Under the pieces are notes generated by a model. It saw only the letters and a list, made by a program, of their open reading frames with translations. It did not search any database and was not told the origin of the DNA. 64,000 bases of DNA from Methylobacterium symbioticum (GTDB lineage Bacteria; Pseudomonadota; Alphaproteobacteria; Rhizobiales; Beijerinckiaceae). Shown here one piece after another: positions 44,665 to 53,813 of the stretch (within the stretch, counting starts at the first letter, position 1; each line of letters begins with the position of its first letter). The translations under genes and the position numbers were made by a program. Location: assembly GCF_902141845.1 (NCBI RefSeq), contig NZ_CABFPH010000013.1:25317-89316 (forward strand). Direction: 5' to 3'.

Positions 44665-45858
44665 ATGACCTTCTGGGACATGACCTGGCTCTCGCCGATC
44701 CTTCTGCTCATCGCGGTGGTCGGCTGCGTCTACGGTCTCACCGCCGCCTACCTCGCCGGCCGTTTCGCGGCGGCCGCGCCCGCGCGCCTGCCGGCGGACG
44801 CGGCGCGTCCCTCCGTCACCGTCCTGAAGCCGCTCTGCGGGCTCGAGCCGAACCTCTACGAGAACCTCGAAAGCTTCTGCCGCCAGGATTATGCCGGCCC
44901 GGTCCAGATCGTCTTCGGCATCCAGAGCGCGGCCGATCCGGCCATCGACGTCGTCGAGCGCCTGCGCGCGGCCCATCCGTCCCTGCGCATCGATCTGGTG
45001 ATCGACGCTCGCCAGCACGGCTCGAACCGCAAGGTCTCGAACCTGATCAACATGGCCGAGCGCATCGCCCACGCGGTGGTGGTGCTCGCCGACAGCGACA
45101 TGGTGGTGCGGCCCGACTATCTGGAGCGCGTGGTCGCCGCCCTGTCGCAGCCCGGCGTGACCGGCGTGACCTGTCTCTATCACGGCGTCCCCGCCAATCG
45201 CAGCGTCTACGCCCATCTCTCGGCGCTCGCCATCGACGTGCAGTTCCTGCCCAACGTCGTGATGGGCGTGGGCCTCGGACTGGCCAAGCCCTGCTTCGGA
45301 TCGACCATCGCCTTCACCGCCGAATCGCTGAAGGCCATCGGCGGCTTCCACCGCATCCGCAACGACCTCGCCGACGATTACGAGCTCGGCGCCGCACTTC
45401 GGGGCCTCGGCGGCCGCGTCGCGATCCCGAACTTCTCGATCGGGCATACCTGCGTCGACACCGAGATCCGCGGGTTGTGGCGCCACGAGCTGCGCTGGAA
45501 CCGCACCATCCGCAACGTCGATCCGGCCGGCTATGCCGGCTCCGTCGTCACCCACGCCTTCCCCGTGGCCCTGATCGGCGCGCTGCTGCCGGGCGCCGGC
45601 ACCGCCGCGCTCGCGGTGGCGGCGCTGGCGCTCGCCTGCCGCATCGTCCTCTGCCTGCGCCTCGAACGGGCCTTCGGCCTCGAGTCGCACCCCTACTGGC
45701 TGTTGCCGATCCGCGACATCCTCTCCTTCGCGAACTTCTCCTGGGGGTTCGTATCCGGGGCGGTGACATGGAAAGGTCACGATTATCGCGTGGTTGCGGA
45801 CGGTACGCTGATCCCGGAAGCGCAGCTCAGCAAGGATGCTGAGGCGCCGACCGCCTGA
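44665..45858 (+). CDS. hpnI: Hopanoid glycosyltransferase HpnI
   Basis: A 397-residue GT2-family enzyme with hydrophobic segments at both ends. It shows VTVLKPLCGLEPNLYENLES, the metal-binding DSDMVVRPDYLE (DxD), a D-D-Y acid triad in LADDYELGAALRGLGG, and RHELRWNRTIRNVDP (QxxRW-like). HpnI attaches N-acetylglucosamine to bacteriohopanetetrol, the first step to the cyclitol ether. Located 70 bases after hpnM and 61 before hpnJ. Confidence 0.94.
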   Translation: MTFWDMTWLSPILLLIAVVGCVYGLTAAYLAGRFAAAAPARLPADAARPSVTVLKPLCGLEPNLYENLESFCRQDYAGPVQIVFGIQSAADPAIDVVERLRAAHPSLRIDLVIDARQHGSNRKVSNLINMAERIAHAVVVLADSDMVVRPDYLERVVAALSQPGVTGVTCLYHGVPANRSVYAHLSALAIDVQFLPNVVMGVGLGLAKPCFGSTIAFTAESLKAIGGFHRIRNDLADDYELGAALRGLGGRVAIPNFSIGHTCVDTEIRGLWRHELRWNRTIRNVDPAGYAGSVVTHAFPVALIGALLPGAGTAALAVAALALACRIVLCLRLERAFGLESHPYWLLPIRDILSFANFSWGFVSGAVTWKGHDYRVVADGTLIPEAQLSKDAEAPTA

Positions 45859-45919
45859 TCAGATCTGCTGTTTCCCGCCCGCTCATCGCAACCAGCATTG
45901 CACTGAGGCCTTGAACCCC

Positions 45920-47353
45920 ATGCGCACGCTCTTCCTCCAGGCCCCCACTTTCGATGGTTTCGATGGCGGCGCCGGCTCCCGCTACCAGGCCAAGCGTGAG
46001 ATCAAGTCGTTCTGGTACCCGACCTGGCTGGCCCAGCCCGCCGCCCTGGTGCCGAACTCGAAGCTGATCGACGCGCCGCCGCACAACATCAAGCTGCCGG
46101 AGATCGTGGCCCAGGCCAACGACTTCGATCTGGTCGTGCTGCACACCTCGGTCCCGTCCTTCAAGTCCGACGTGAAGACCATCGAGGCCCTCAAGAAGGC
46201 CAACCCGAAGCTCATCGCCGGTCTGATCGGCGCCAAGGTGGCGGTGGACGCCGCCGGCGCGATGGAACAGGCCCCGGTGGTCGATTTCTGCGCCCGCAAC
46301 GAGTTCGACTTCACCGTCAAGGAAGTCGCCGAGGGCGTGCCCATGGCGGAGATCAAGGGCCTCTCCTACCGCAACGCCGACGGTGTCGTGATCCATAACG
46401 AGGATCGCGAGATCATGACGGACATGGACCAGCTGCCCTTCGTCACGAGCGTGTACAAGCGCGATCTCGAGATGGAGAAGTACTTCATCGGGTACCTCAA
46501 GCACCCCTACATCTCGTTCTATTCCGGCCGTGGCTGCAAGAGCCGCTGCACCTTCTGCCTCTGGCCGCAGACGGTCGGCGGCCACACCTACCGCACCCGC
46601 TCGGTCGCGCACGTGATCGAAGAGATCAAGTACTGCATGAAGGAGTTCCCGCAGACGAAGGAGTTCTTCTTCGACGACGACACCTTCACCGACAACCTGC
46701 CCCGCGCCGAGGAGATCGCCCGCGAACTCGGCAAGCTTGGCGTCACCTGGTCCTGCAACGCCAAGGCCAACGTGCCGCGCGAGACCCTGAAGGTGCTCAA
46801 GGACAACGGCCTGCGCCTGCTGCTGGTCGGCTACGAGTCCGGCAATCAGAAGATCCTGAACAACATCAAGAAGGGCATGCGCGTCGAGGTCGCCGAGAAG
46901 TTCACCAAGGATTGCCACGACCTCGGCATCGCCATCCACGGCACCTTCATCGTCGGCCTGCCGGGCGAGACGAAGGAGACGATCCAGGAGACGATCGCCT
47001 TCGCCAAGCGCATCAACCCGCACACGATCCAGGTCTCCCTGGCCGCGCCCTATCCGGGCACCTTCCTCTACAAGCAGGCGGTCGAGAACGGCTGGCTCGA
47101 CGTGGAGAATGCCGAGCTCGTCGACGAGAACGGCGTGCAGATCGCGCCGCTGCACTACCCGCACCTGTCGCATTCCGAGATCTTCGCAGCGGTTGAGGAG
47201 TTCTACAAGAAGTTCTACTTCCGCGCCCCGAAGATCGCCTCCATCGTCAGCGAGATGGTCCGCTCGCCCGACATGATGAAGCGCCGTCTGCGCGAGGGCG
47301 TCGAATTCTGGCACTTCCTCCGGGAGCGTCAGGGCGTCTCCAAGGCCGCCTGA
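45920..47353 (+). CDS. hpnJ: Hopanoid radical-SAM protein HpnJ
   Basis: A 477-residue B12-domain radical-SAM enzyme that contracts the glucosamine ring on bacteriohopanetetrol to form the cyclitol ether. Cys206, Cys210 and Cys213 in GRGCKSRCTFCLWPQT ligate the 4Fe-4S cluster; the cobalamin-like domain precedes them (residues 1-150). The ATG at 45920 is chosen over an upstream in-frame start because MRTLFLQAPTFDGFDGG is the usual HpnJ start. Two hairpins follow its stop. Confidence 0.95.
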   Translation: MRTLFLQAPTFDGFDGGAGSRYQAKREIKSFWYPTWLAQPAALVPNSKLIDAPPHNIKLPEIVAQANDFDLVVLHTSVPSFKSDVKTIEALKKANPKLIAGLIGAKVAVDAAGAMEQAPVVDFCARNEFDFTVKEVAEGVPMAEIKGLSYRNADGVVIHNEDREIMTDMDQLPFVTSVYKRDLEMEKYFIGYLKHPYISFYSGRGCKSRCTFCLWPQTVGGHTYRTRSVAHVIEEIKYCMKEFPQTKEFFFDDDTFTDNLPRAEEIARELGKLGVTWSCNAKANVPRETLKVLKDNGLRLLLVGYESGNQKILNNIKKGMRVEVAEKFTKDCHDLGIAIHGTFIVGLPGETKETIQETIAFAKRINPHTIQVSLAAPYPGTFLYKQAVENGWLDVENAELVDENGVQIAPLHYPHLSHSEIFAAVEEFYKKFYFRAPKIASIVSEMVRSPDMMKRRLREGVEFWHFLRERQGVSKAA

Positions 47354-47387
47354 GCCTGAGCCGCGAAACCTCTTCAAAGACCGATCA

Positions 47388-47410
47388 CGGCCGGGCGAGA
47401 GCCCGGCCGT
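47388..47410 (+). terminator. Hairpin after hpnJ
   Basis: ACGGCCGGGC pairs with GCCCGGCCGT, followed by TCTCGTT. A likely partial terminator before hpnK. Confidence 0.65.
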
Positions 47411-47417
47411 TCTCGTT

Positions 47418-47458
47418 CGAGGGCTCCGCCCTCGACCCGCGCGAGGGCGGAGCCCTCT
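47418..47458 (+). repeat. Palindromic intergenic repeat between hpnJ and hpnK
   Basis: CGAGGGCTCCGCCCTCG and its inverse, 47442-47457, form a 16-bp stem with a short loop. It ends 25 bases before the GTG of hpnK and could sit over its leader. Confidence 0.65.
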
Positions 47459-47482
47459 CGACACCCGGATCAGGAGCATTCC

Positions 47483-48325
47483 GTGAAGCGGCTCGTCGTC
47501 ACGGCGGATGATTTCGGCCTCAGCCCGGAGGTGAACGAGGCCGTCGAGCAGGCGCATCGTGACGGCATCCTCACCGCGGCGAGCCTGATGGTGTCTGCGT
47601 CCGCCGCCGCCGATGCCGTGGCGCGGGCGCGCCGCCTGCCGTCGCTGCGCGTCGGGCTGCATCTCGTCCTCGTCGAGGCCTGGCCGACGCTGCCCGCCGC
47701 CGAGCTGCCGGACCTCACCGACGCGCAGGGGCTGATGCGGCGCGACATGGAGCGCCTCGGACTCGACCTCGCCCTGAAGCCCGCGGCGCGGCGGCAGCTC
47801 GCGGCGGAGATCCGGGCCCAGTTCGAGGCCTACCGCGCGACCGGGCTGCCACTGGACCACGTCAACGCGCACAAGCACTTCCACATCCACCCGCTGATCG
47901 CCGGGGCGGTCCTGCGGATCGGGCGCGATTTCGGCATGCGGGCGCTGCGGGTGCCGCGCGAGCCGCGCGAGATCCTGCGTCGCGCCGAGCCCGGTGCCGC
48001 CCCGCGCGCCGCCCTCGACACCGCCCCCTGGGCCGCACTCCTGGCGGTGCGGGCGCGGCAGGCCGGGCTTCTGATCCCCGACCGGACGCTCGGCCTCGCC
48101 TGGTCCGGCGCCATGACGCCGCGCCGCGTGGCGGCGCTCCTCACCCATCTGCCGGACGGGCTCACCGAGCTCTACACCCACCCGGCCACCGCTGGCGGCT
48201 TCCCGGGCGAGGCGCCGGGCTACGCCTACGCGGCCGAACGCGACGCGCTGATCGATCCGGCGGCGCGGGCGACCGTGGTGCGCGCAGGCACGCGGTGCGG
48301 CGGGTTCTCGGATTTTCTCAGGTAG
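47483..48325 (+). CDS. hpnK: Hopanoid deacetylase HpnK (YdjC-like)
   Basis: A 280-residue carbohydrate deacetylase. It shows RLVVTADDFGLSPEVNEAVE (metal-binding DD) and DHVNAHKHFHIHP with two further metal-binding histidines, plus ELYTHPAT near the end. HpnK removes the acetyl group from the GlcNAc on bacteriohopanetetrol, giving the free amine used for the cyclitol ether. Start GTG at 47483. It follows hpnJ after two hairpins, so it may have separate control. Confidence 0.93.
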   Translation: MKRLVVTADDFGLSPEVNEAVEQAHRDGILTAASLMVSASAAADAVARARRLPSLRVGLHLVLVEAWPTLPAAELPDLTDAQGLMRRDMERLGLDLALKPAARRQLAAEIRAQFEAYRATGLPLDHVNAHKHFHIHPLIAGAVLRIGRDFGMRALRVPREPREILRRAEPGAAPRAALDTAPWAALLAVRARQAGLLIPDRTLGLAWSGAMTPRRVAALLTHLPDGLTELYTHPATAGGFPGEAPGYAYAAERDALIDPAARATVVRAGTRCGGFSDFLR

Positions 48326-48335
48326 GCCCGAGACC

Positions 48336-48726
48336 TCAGGCCAGACGCCACGTCTGCGGGTGATCGCGCAGGGCTCTATCGAGGGTCACAAGAGAGAAGC
48401 CTTCCACCCGGCATTGCGCGAGCAGCATGCGATCGAACGGATCGCGTGTCGGCGGCAGCGGATCCACGCTCGCCAGGGCGTGAGACGTGGTCACGGGCAG
48501 AAACGTGATGCCCATCGCCTCGTAGAACTGAGGAAGACTCCCGAGTGGCAGGCCTGGGTCGAGCTTTCCCAAGCGTGTCTTGATCGCGATCTCCCATAGG
48601 CTCGCGACGCTCGCCCAGAGATCGGCGTCATCCCGCCGGATCAGGCGATCCGGCTTCCGCACTCACCTCCGGCAACCGATCCAGGGCCAGCGCCAGCAGA
48701 AGGTGGCTGTCGAGAAGCAGCCTCAT
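48336..48726 (-). pseudogene. vapC: Frameshifted PIN-domain toxin (VapC)
   Basis: From ATG 48726 the reading frame gives MRLLLDSHLLLALALDRLPE, a normal VapC start containing the first catalytic Asp (residue 6), but it stops after 33 codons. The rest of the PIN domain (DADLWASVASLWEIAIKTRL, then DPFDRMLLAQ with the later acidic residues) is encoded in another frame beginning near 48662. The two frames differ by one base, so a single indel near 48640-48665 breaks the gene. The antitoxin stop overlaps the toxin start. A sequencing error cannot be ruled out. Confidence 0.75.
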
Positions 48727-48986
48727 GCTTCAGGCAGCGGCCGGATCAGGAAATCCTCCGGGAGGGGATCATCGAAATCCGATGCGATGAAGCCGGGACG
48801 ACGCACGATGCCTGCTGCCCGCAGGAAGGCTTCCCCAGCCTCAAAGTCGATCCCCCCGCGACGACGCGGCACAAGGTCTGCCACCGGCTTGCCGTCGCGG
48901 GTCACGACAATGGTCTCGCCGTGCTCCATCCGAAGCGTCAGGGCGGAGAGGTCCAGATCCGCGTCGTTGAGGTCGATCGAGTCCAT
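48723..48986 (-). CDS. vapB: Type II antitoxin (VapB / Phd-YefM-like)
   Basis: An 87-residue protein with an N-terminal part of the Phd/VapB type (MEHGETIVVTRDGKPVADLV) and an acidic tail (DFDDPLPEDFL) for toxin binding. Its stop overlaps the toxin start as ATGA. Normally it represses its own operon and neutralises VapC; here its partner looks inactivated, so it is an orphan. It lies between hpnK and hpnN, unrelated to them. Confidence 0.85.
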   Translation of the reverse strand: MDSIDLNDADLDLSALTLRMEHGETIVVTRDGKPVADLVPRRRGGIDFEAGEAFLRAAGIVRRPGFIASDFDDPLPEDFLIRPLPEA

Positions 48987-49029
48987 GCCGGCAGGGTAGG
49001 GCGGCCCAACCCCGCCGCCCAGATTGGAG

Positions 49030-51684
49030 CTACTTCACCGGCACCGCCTCCGCCTGACGGGCGGAGATCAGCGGGTCCTTGGCCGCGGCGTCGCCCTCCG
49101 GCCGGTCCTCGTCCGGCTGCACCGGGGGCGGGCCGAGGAAGGCCGGCACCACGAAGAAGGCGGCCACCAGGGTGAAGAACAGCGAGAGCGCGAGCAGCTT
49201 GCCCATGCTCGCCGTGCCCGGATGGCTCGACAGGACGAGCGAGCCGAAGGCCGTGCCGGTGGTGAGCGCCGAGAAGAAGATCGCCCGGGTCAGGCTCGAG
49301 GCCAGCATGTCGACGACGCCCGCCCGCCACGCGATCACGTAGTAGATGTGGAAGGCGACGCCGACCGCGAGCATCAGCGGCAGGGCGATGATGTTGGCGA
49401 AGTTGAGCGGCATGCCGATCACGTAGAGCGCCATCAGCGTCCACAGGGTGGCCAGCACCAGCGGCCCGAGCGTCATCGCCACGTCCCAGGGTTTGCGCAG
49501 CGCCACCGAGAGGATGATGAAGATGAGCACGAAGGCGGTCACGCCCGCCTGCACGAAGGCCCCGAGGATGGTGTAGCTCGACGCCGTGGTGGCCACCGGC
49601 GCGCCCGTGGCGTGCGGGGCCACCGTGCGCACCTCGTTGGCGAAGTTGCGCAGCACCTCGTCGTCGTTCGAATTGCCCTTGGGGTGCAGCTCGATCCGGG
49701 CACGCCCGTCGGCCGCGACCCACTCGGCCTTGAGCTGGGGCGGCAGGTTGTCGAGGGTGATCCGCTCCGGATGCAGAAGCTCGCGCAGGCGCTTGAGCAG
49801 CGGCCCGAGATCGGTGGTGACGGCCACCGAGGCCGCCTCGCGCTTGGCCACGGGCGCGGCGGCGAGCGCGTCGAGGGTATCGGAGAGCCGCCCCGCGGTC
49901 TTGGCGCCGGAGGAATCGCCGGTGGCGATCCCCTTGAGGGCGGCGGCGGCCTCCTTGAGGGCCTTGATGTTGTCGGCGTCGGTCGGCGGCGGCGGCTTGC
50001 GGCCCGGATTGAGCACGGGATCGAGCAGCTCGGCCGTCTCGGCCACCATCGCGAGCTTCTTGTCCTGGTCACGCGGCACGAAGGTGTCGATGCTCATGAC
50101 CTCGGCGACCGAGGGCAGGGCGGCGAGCTTCTTGATGGTCTCCGGCACCGCCGCGACGCTCGGAGCGAGCACGTCGATCACGTTCGGGCTGGTGGCCGGA
50201 TCCTTGATGAGGTCGAGATAGGTGGCGATCGATTCGACCTTCGGGCTGCGCAGGTGCATCGGGTTCGAATCGAAGGGCAGCTTCCAGAGAAGCGGCGCGC
50301 CCGCCAGCGTGATCAGGCCGACGCCGATCAGCACCGCCTTGCGGTGCGCGAGGATCCAGGGATCGACCCCGGCCATCCAGGAGGTCCGCACGGCCTCCTT
50401 CTCGCCCTTCGGCTGGAACACCGCGATGAGCGCGGGCAGCAGGGTCAGCGCGAACAGGTAGGCCACGATCATGCCGGCGCCGGCGATCAGGCCGAGCTCG
50501 GACACGCCGCGGAAGGCGGTCGGCAGGAAGGCGAAGAAGCCGGCGATCAGCGAGACGGCGGCCAGCGTCAGCGACCAGCCGACGCCGCGTGCGGCGGCGC
50601 GGATCGCCGCCTCCAGGCTCGGCTGCTCGTAGCGGTCGGCCCGGTAGCGCACCGCGAACTGGATGCCGAAATCGATGCCGAGCCCGACGAACAGGGCGGC
50701 GAAGGCCACCGAGATCGGGTTCAGCTCGCCCACCATGACGAGGCCCAGCGCCGCCGTCACCACGAGGCCGGCGAAGGTGGTGATGATCACCGCGACGACG
50801 AGCGGCGCCGAGCGCAGGGCCAGCCACAGGAACAGCACGATGGCGCCGACCGTGACCGCGTTGTTGAGGAAGGCGTCGTCGGAGAGCGTCGCGAACTCGT
50901 CGTCGGCCACGGCGACCGGCCCGGTCAGGCGCATGGTCAGGCCGTATTCCGGCGTGATCTTCAGGTCCTTGGCGACGTTCCGGATCAGCTTGGTGGCGGT
51001 GTAGCCCGGCTGGAGCGCGTTGAAGTCCAGGACCGGCTTGATCATCACGAACTTGCGCAGGTCCGTGGACTTGGTCTCGCCGCCGGAGAGCAGGAGCTGC
51101 CAGGACAGGCGCGCCGGCTCGCCCTTCAGCACCTTCCCCAGGGTCGCGTCGATCTGACCCATGGGCTTGTCGAGGTCTTCGAGCTTGGCGTCGCCGCTCT
51201 TCACGCCGCGGGCGCCGAGCGAGAGCACGCGCATCACGCCGCGCAGCGACGGGTCGGAGGCCAGCGGCCCGAGCAGGCCCTGCTGCTGCACCAGCTGCTC
51301 GGTGGTCTTCTGCAGCTCGGCCTCGGACATCAGGAGCAGGCCGTTCCGGTCGTAGAACGGGCCGCCATCGGGCCGGTAGACGGTCTCGATCAGGTTCTTG
51401 TGAACGGCAAGCGCCTTGGTGAGCGCGCTCGCGGCCTCCTCGGCCTGCTCGGGCGTCTTGCCGTCGATCACGGCGACGACCGTGTTGGTCCGCTGCGGGA
51501 AGGCCTTCTCGTACTCGATCTCGTCCTGGCGCCAGGATTCCTTCGGGTCGATCAGGCGCTCGACATCGGTGTTGATCCGGAACAGGTGGGCGGCGAGGCC
51601 GCCGCTCGCGGCCGTCAGCAGCGCGATCAGGGCGATGACGATCCAGCGGTGCCGGACGGAGGACGCGACGAGTCGTTCGATCAC
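49030..51684 (-). CDS. hpnN: Hopanoid transporter HpnN (RND/MMPL family)
   Basis: An 884-residue RND-type inner membrane protein, with 12 hydrophobic helices arranged as two sets (helix 1 at the N-terminus, helices 2-6 about residues 280-440, second set about 480 and 730-870) and two large periplasmic loops. It has the sterol-sensing-like block GLGIDFGIQFAVRYRADRYE and FVQAGVTAFVLIFIILSVAL. HpnN moves hopanoids toward the outer membrane. Points left, separated from the rightward hpn genes by vapBC. Confidence 0.95.
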   Translation of the reverse strand: MIERLVASSVRHRWIVIALIALLTAASGGLAAHLFRINTDVERLIDPKESWRQDEIEYEKAFPQRTNTVVAVIDGKTPEQAEEAASALTKALAVHKNLIETVYRPDGGPFYDRNGLLLMSEAELQKTTEQLVQQQGLLGPLASDPSLRGVMRVLSLGARGVKSGDAKLEDLDKPMGQIDATLGKVLKGEPARLSWQLLLSGGETKSTDLRKFVMIKPVLDFNALQPGYTATKLIRNVAKDLKITPEYGLTMRLTGPVAVADDEFATLSDDAFLNNAVTVGAIVLFLWLALRSAPLVVAVIITTFAGLVVTAALGLVMVGELNPISVAFAALFVGLGIDFGIQFAVRYRADRYEQPSLEAAIRAAARGVGWSLTLAAVSLIAGFFAFLPTAFRGVSELGLIAGAGMIVAYLFALTLLPALIAVFQPKGEKEAVRTSWMAGVDPWILAHRKAVLIGVGLITLAGAPLLWKLPFDSNPMHLRSPKVESIATYLDLIKDPATSPNVIDVLAPSVAAVPETIKKLAALPSVAEVMSIDTFVPRDQDKKLAMVAETAELLDPVLNPGRKPPPPTDADNIKALKEAAAALKGIATGDSSGAKTAGRLSDTLDALAAAPVAKREAASVAVTTDLGPLLKRLRELLHPERITLDNLPPQLKAEWVAADGRARIELHPKGNSNDDEVLRNFANEVRTVAPHATGAPVATTASSYTILGAFVQAGVTAFVLIFIILSVALRKPWDVAMTLGPLVLATLWTLMALYVIGMPLNFANIIALPLMLAVGVAFHIYYVIAWRAGVVDMLASSLTRAIFFSALTTGTAFGSLVLSSHPGTASMGKLLALSLFFTLVAAFFVVPAFLGPPPVQPDEDRPEGDAAAKDPLISARQAEAVPVK

Positions 51685-52432
51685 GAGTATCCTGCCTACC
51701 TGGGACGCATCCCGGAGCGCGACGCGCCGGGGGCCCCTCTCTACGATGCGCCGCCCGTCACGGCCGATCCCGGTCTGCGGTCACGGTTTCGAGACGCACG
51801 GGGCGAACCGGATGTTCCCGGACGCCGAATTCCCACGCCCCGTCCGGATCGGAAGCGGGCACGCGGTCCGCCCGGCTCGAGGCACGCCCGCGGTCGGGTC
51901 CTCCGACGCAACGCCCGGCCAGCCAAGAAGTCTCCCTCCGACCCCGCCGGCGCGTCGGGTATTCCGGGAGCGGCGCCGGGATCCGGGCACGCGGGCACCG
52001 GCCGCGACGGGACCTGTCGCAAGCCCTGCGCTCAGTAATGGCGCCGCGCCGCGATTGCAAACCGCGCGCGGATTGTCGGGCTCGTCGGCCGGGCTTCCGG
52101 CTCGATTGTCCACGGCTCAGTTTGCACTGCGGTAGAGGCCTGTGCGATAAGGCACAGCACCGCGCGCGCTGGCGACGCTTCGCTTCACCCGGTCGCATTG
52201 CCGACGCATTCGCCGGTTCTGTCGCGCGCAATGTTCCGCCACAGCCCTGCCGGGAGCGGGCGCGGCGGAGGCTCGGTTGTGGCTCCGTTGCGTCATGTGA
52301 GAATTCCGTGACGCGTCGAGGGCCGAACAGGGCGCTTTCGAGATTCGTTCCAAGCTAGAGCGCTGGAACCGGACACGTTTTCGCGTTAAGCAGCCCCGCT
52401 GAGCCGGGGCCAACAGAACAAGGAGCCGCAAC
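51685..52432. other. Intergenic region between divergent hpnN and hpnH
   Basis: A 748-bp gap with no gene I can support; several short frames lack ribosome sites and similarity. It must hold the promoters of both hpnN and hpnH. A short palindrome CCCCGCTGAGCCGGGG lies at about 52394-52409, just before the hpnH ribosome site. Confidence 0.55.
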
Positions 52433-53596
52433 TTGGGCATTCCCCTCCGGTACGTCGCAAAGATCGGCGGCTACATCCTCAAGCAGCATCTGACGGGTCG
52501 CAAGCGCTACCCGCTGGTGATGATGATGGAGCCCCTGTTCCGCTGCAACCTCGCCTGCGCCGGCTGCGGCAAGATCGATTACCCGGACGAGATCCTCAAC
52601 AAGCGGCTCCCGGTGAACGAGGCGCTCGAATCGGTGCGCGAGTGCGGCGCGCCGGTGGTGGTGATCGCGGGCGGCGAGCCGCTGCTGCACAAGGATCTGC
52701 CGCAGATCGTCGAGGGCATCATCGCGCAGAAGAAGTTCGCGATCGTGTGCACGAACGCGCTGCTCCTTGAGAAGAAGATCAAGGAATACAAGCCGAGCCC
52801 GTACTTCACCTGGTCGATCCATCTCGACGGCGACAAGGAGATGCACGATCAGTCGGTCTGCCAGCGCGGCGTCTATGACAAGGCCGTCGCGGCGATCAAG
52901 AAGGCCAAGGAGATGGGCTTCCGGGTCACCATCAACTGCACCTTCTTCAACAATTCCTCGGCCGACAAGATCGCCGACTTCTTCGATTCGGTGACCCGCA
53001 TGGGCATCGACGGCATCACGGTCTCGCCGGGCTACGCCTACGAGCGCGCCCCCGACCAGCAGCACTTCCTCAACCGCAAGGCCACGAAGGACCTGTTCCG
53101 CGGCGTGTTCCGCCACGGCAAGGAGAAGGGCCGCGAGAAGTGGACCTTCCAGCAGTCGGGCCTGTTCCTCGACTTCCTGGCCGGCAACCAGTCCTACCAT
53201 TGCACCCCGTGGGGCAACCCGACCCGCACCGTGTTCGGCTGGCAGAAGCCCTGCTACCTGCTCGGCGAGGGCTATGCGGCGACCTTCAAGGAGCTGATGG
53301 AGACCACCGACTGGGACGCCTACGGCACCGGCAACTACGAGAAGTGCGCCGACTGCATGGTCCATTCGGGCTACGAGGCCTCCTCGGTGGTCGATTCGGT
53401 GCGCAAGCCCTGGAAGCCGCTGGTCCACGCGATCCGCGGCATCAAGACCGAGGGTGAGATGGCCCCCGAGATCAGCCTCGAGGGTCAGCGTCCGGCCGAG
53501 TTCGTGTTCTCGCGCAACGTTGCGCAGAAGCTGTCCGAGATCAAAGCGGCCGGCATCGACACGAAGCAGGAAGCCCGCAAGCGCACCGCCGCCTGA
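52433..53596 (+). CDS. hpnH: Adenosylhopane synthase HpnH (radical SAM)
   Basis: A 387-residue radical-SAM enzyme that joins the 5'-deoxyadenosyl group to a hopene, giving adenosylhopane, the root of all C35 hopanoids. Cys38, Cys42 and Cys45 in FRCNLACAGCGKIDYPD ligate the cluster. The start is a TTG at 52433 with an AAGGAG ribosome site 8 bases ahead; its MGIPLRYVAKIGGYILKQHL start is normal for HpnH. A C-terminal cysteine set (YEKCADCMVH) is also present. A hairpin follows its stop. Confidence 0.96.
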   Translation: MGIPLRYVAKIGGYILKQHLTGRKRYPLVMMMEPLFRCNLACAGCGKIDYPDEILNKRLPVNEALESVRECGAPVVVIAGGEPLLHKDLPQIVEGIIAQKKFAIVCTNALLLEKKIKEYKPSPYFTWSIHLDGDKEMHDQSVCQRGVYDKAVAAIKKAKEMGFRVTINCTFFNNSSADKIADFFDSVTRMGIDGITVSPGYAYERAPDQQHFLNRKATKDLFRGVFRHGKEKGREKWTFQQSGLFLDFLAGNQSYHCTPWGNPTRTVFGWQKPCYLLGEGYAATFKELMETTDWDAYGTGNYEKCADCMVHSGYEASSVVDSVRKPWKPLVHAIRGIKTEGEMAPEISLEGQRPAEFVFSRNVAQKLSEIKAAGIDTKQEARKRTAA

Positions 53597-53616
53597 TCGC
53601 CGGCACAGTGTCTCCA

Positions 53617-53650
53617 CGAGGCCCGCGCGGCTCCAGCCGCGCGGGCCTCG
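53617..53650 (+). terminator. Terminator-like hairpin after hpnH
   Basis: CGAGGCCCGCGCGG and CCGCGCGGGCCTCG form a 14-bp stem; TCGTTT follows. It probably ends the hpnH transcript. Confidence 0.75.
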
Positions 53651-53813
53651 TCGTTTCCGGAGGGTGCCGCCGACCGTTTGTGGCGGATGCGTCACATGGG
53701 GATGCGTGGACGGCGCTCAGGCCGGCATTCCTAAGCCCTGACACGCAACCGTCATCGAGCCGCCGCTACCTGCCGCGCGGGCAGCCGCAAAGGCTGACGC
53801 GGGGGCTGGGGCA

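Noticed and set aside
48336..48662. The 108-residue frame at 48336-48662 as an independent complete gene
   Set aside because: Its GTG start follows a TGA directly, it lacks the VapC N-terminus, and that N-terminus is found just upstream in another frame overlapping vapB; a broken vapC explains it better.
51741..52358. Several short open frames between hpnN and hpnH
   Set aside because: They overlap each other on both strands, have biased Arg/Pro/Gly composition and no ribosome sites; treated as non-coding.
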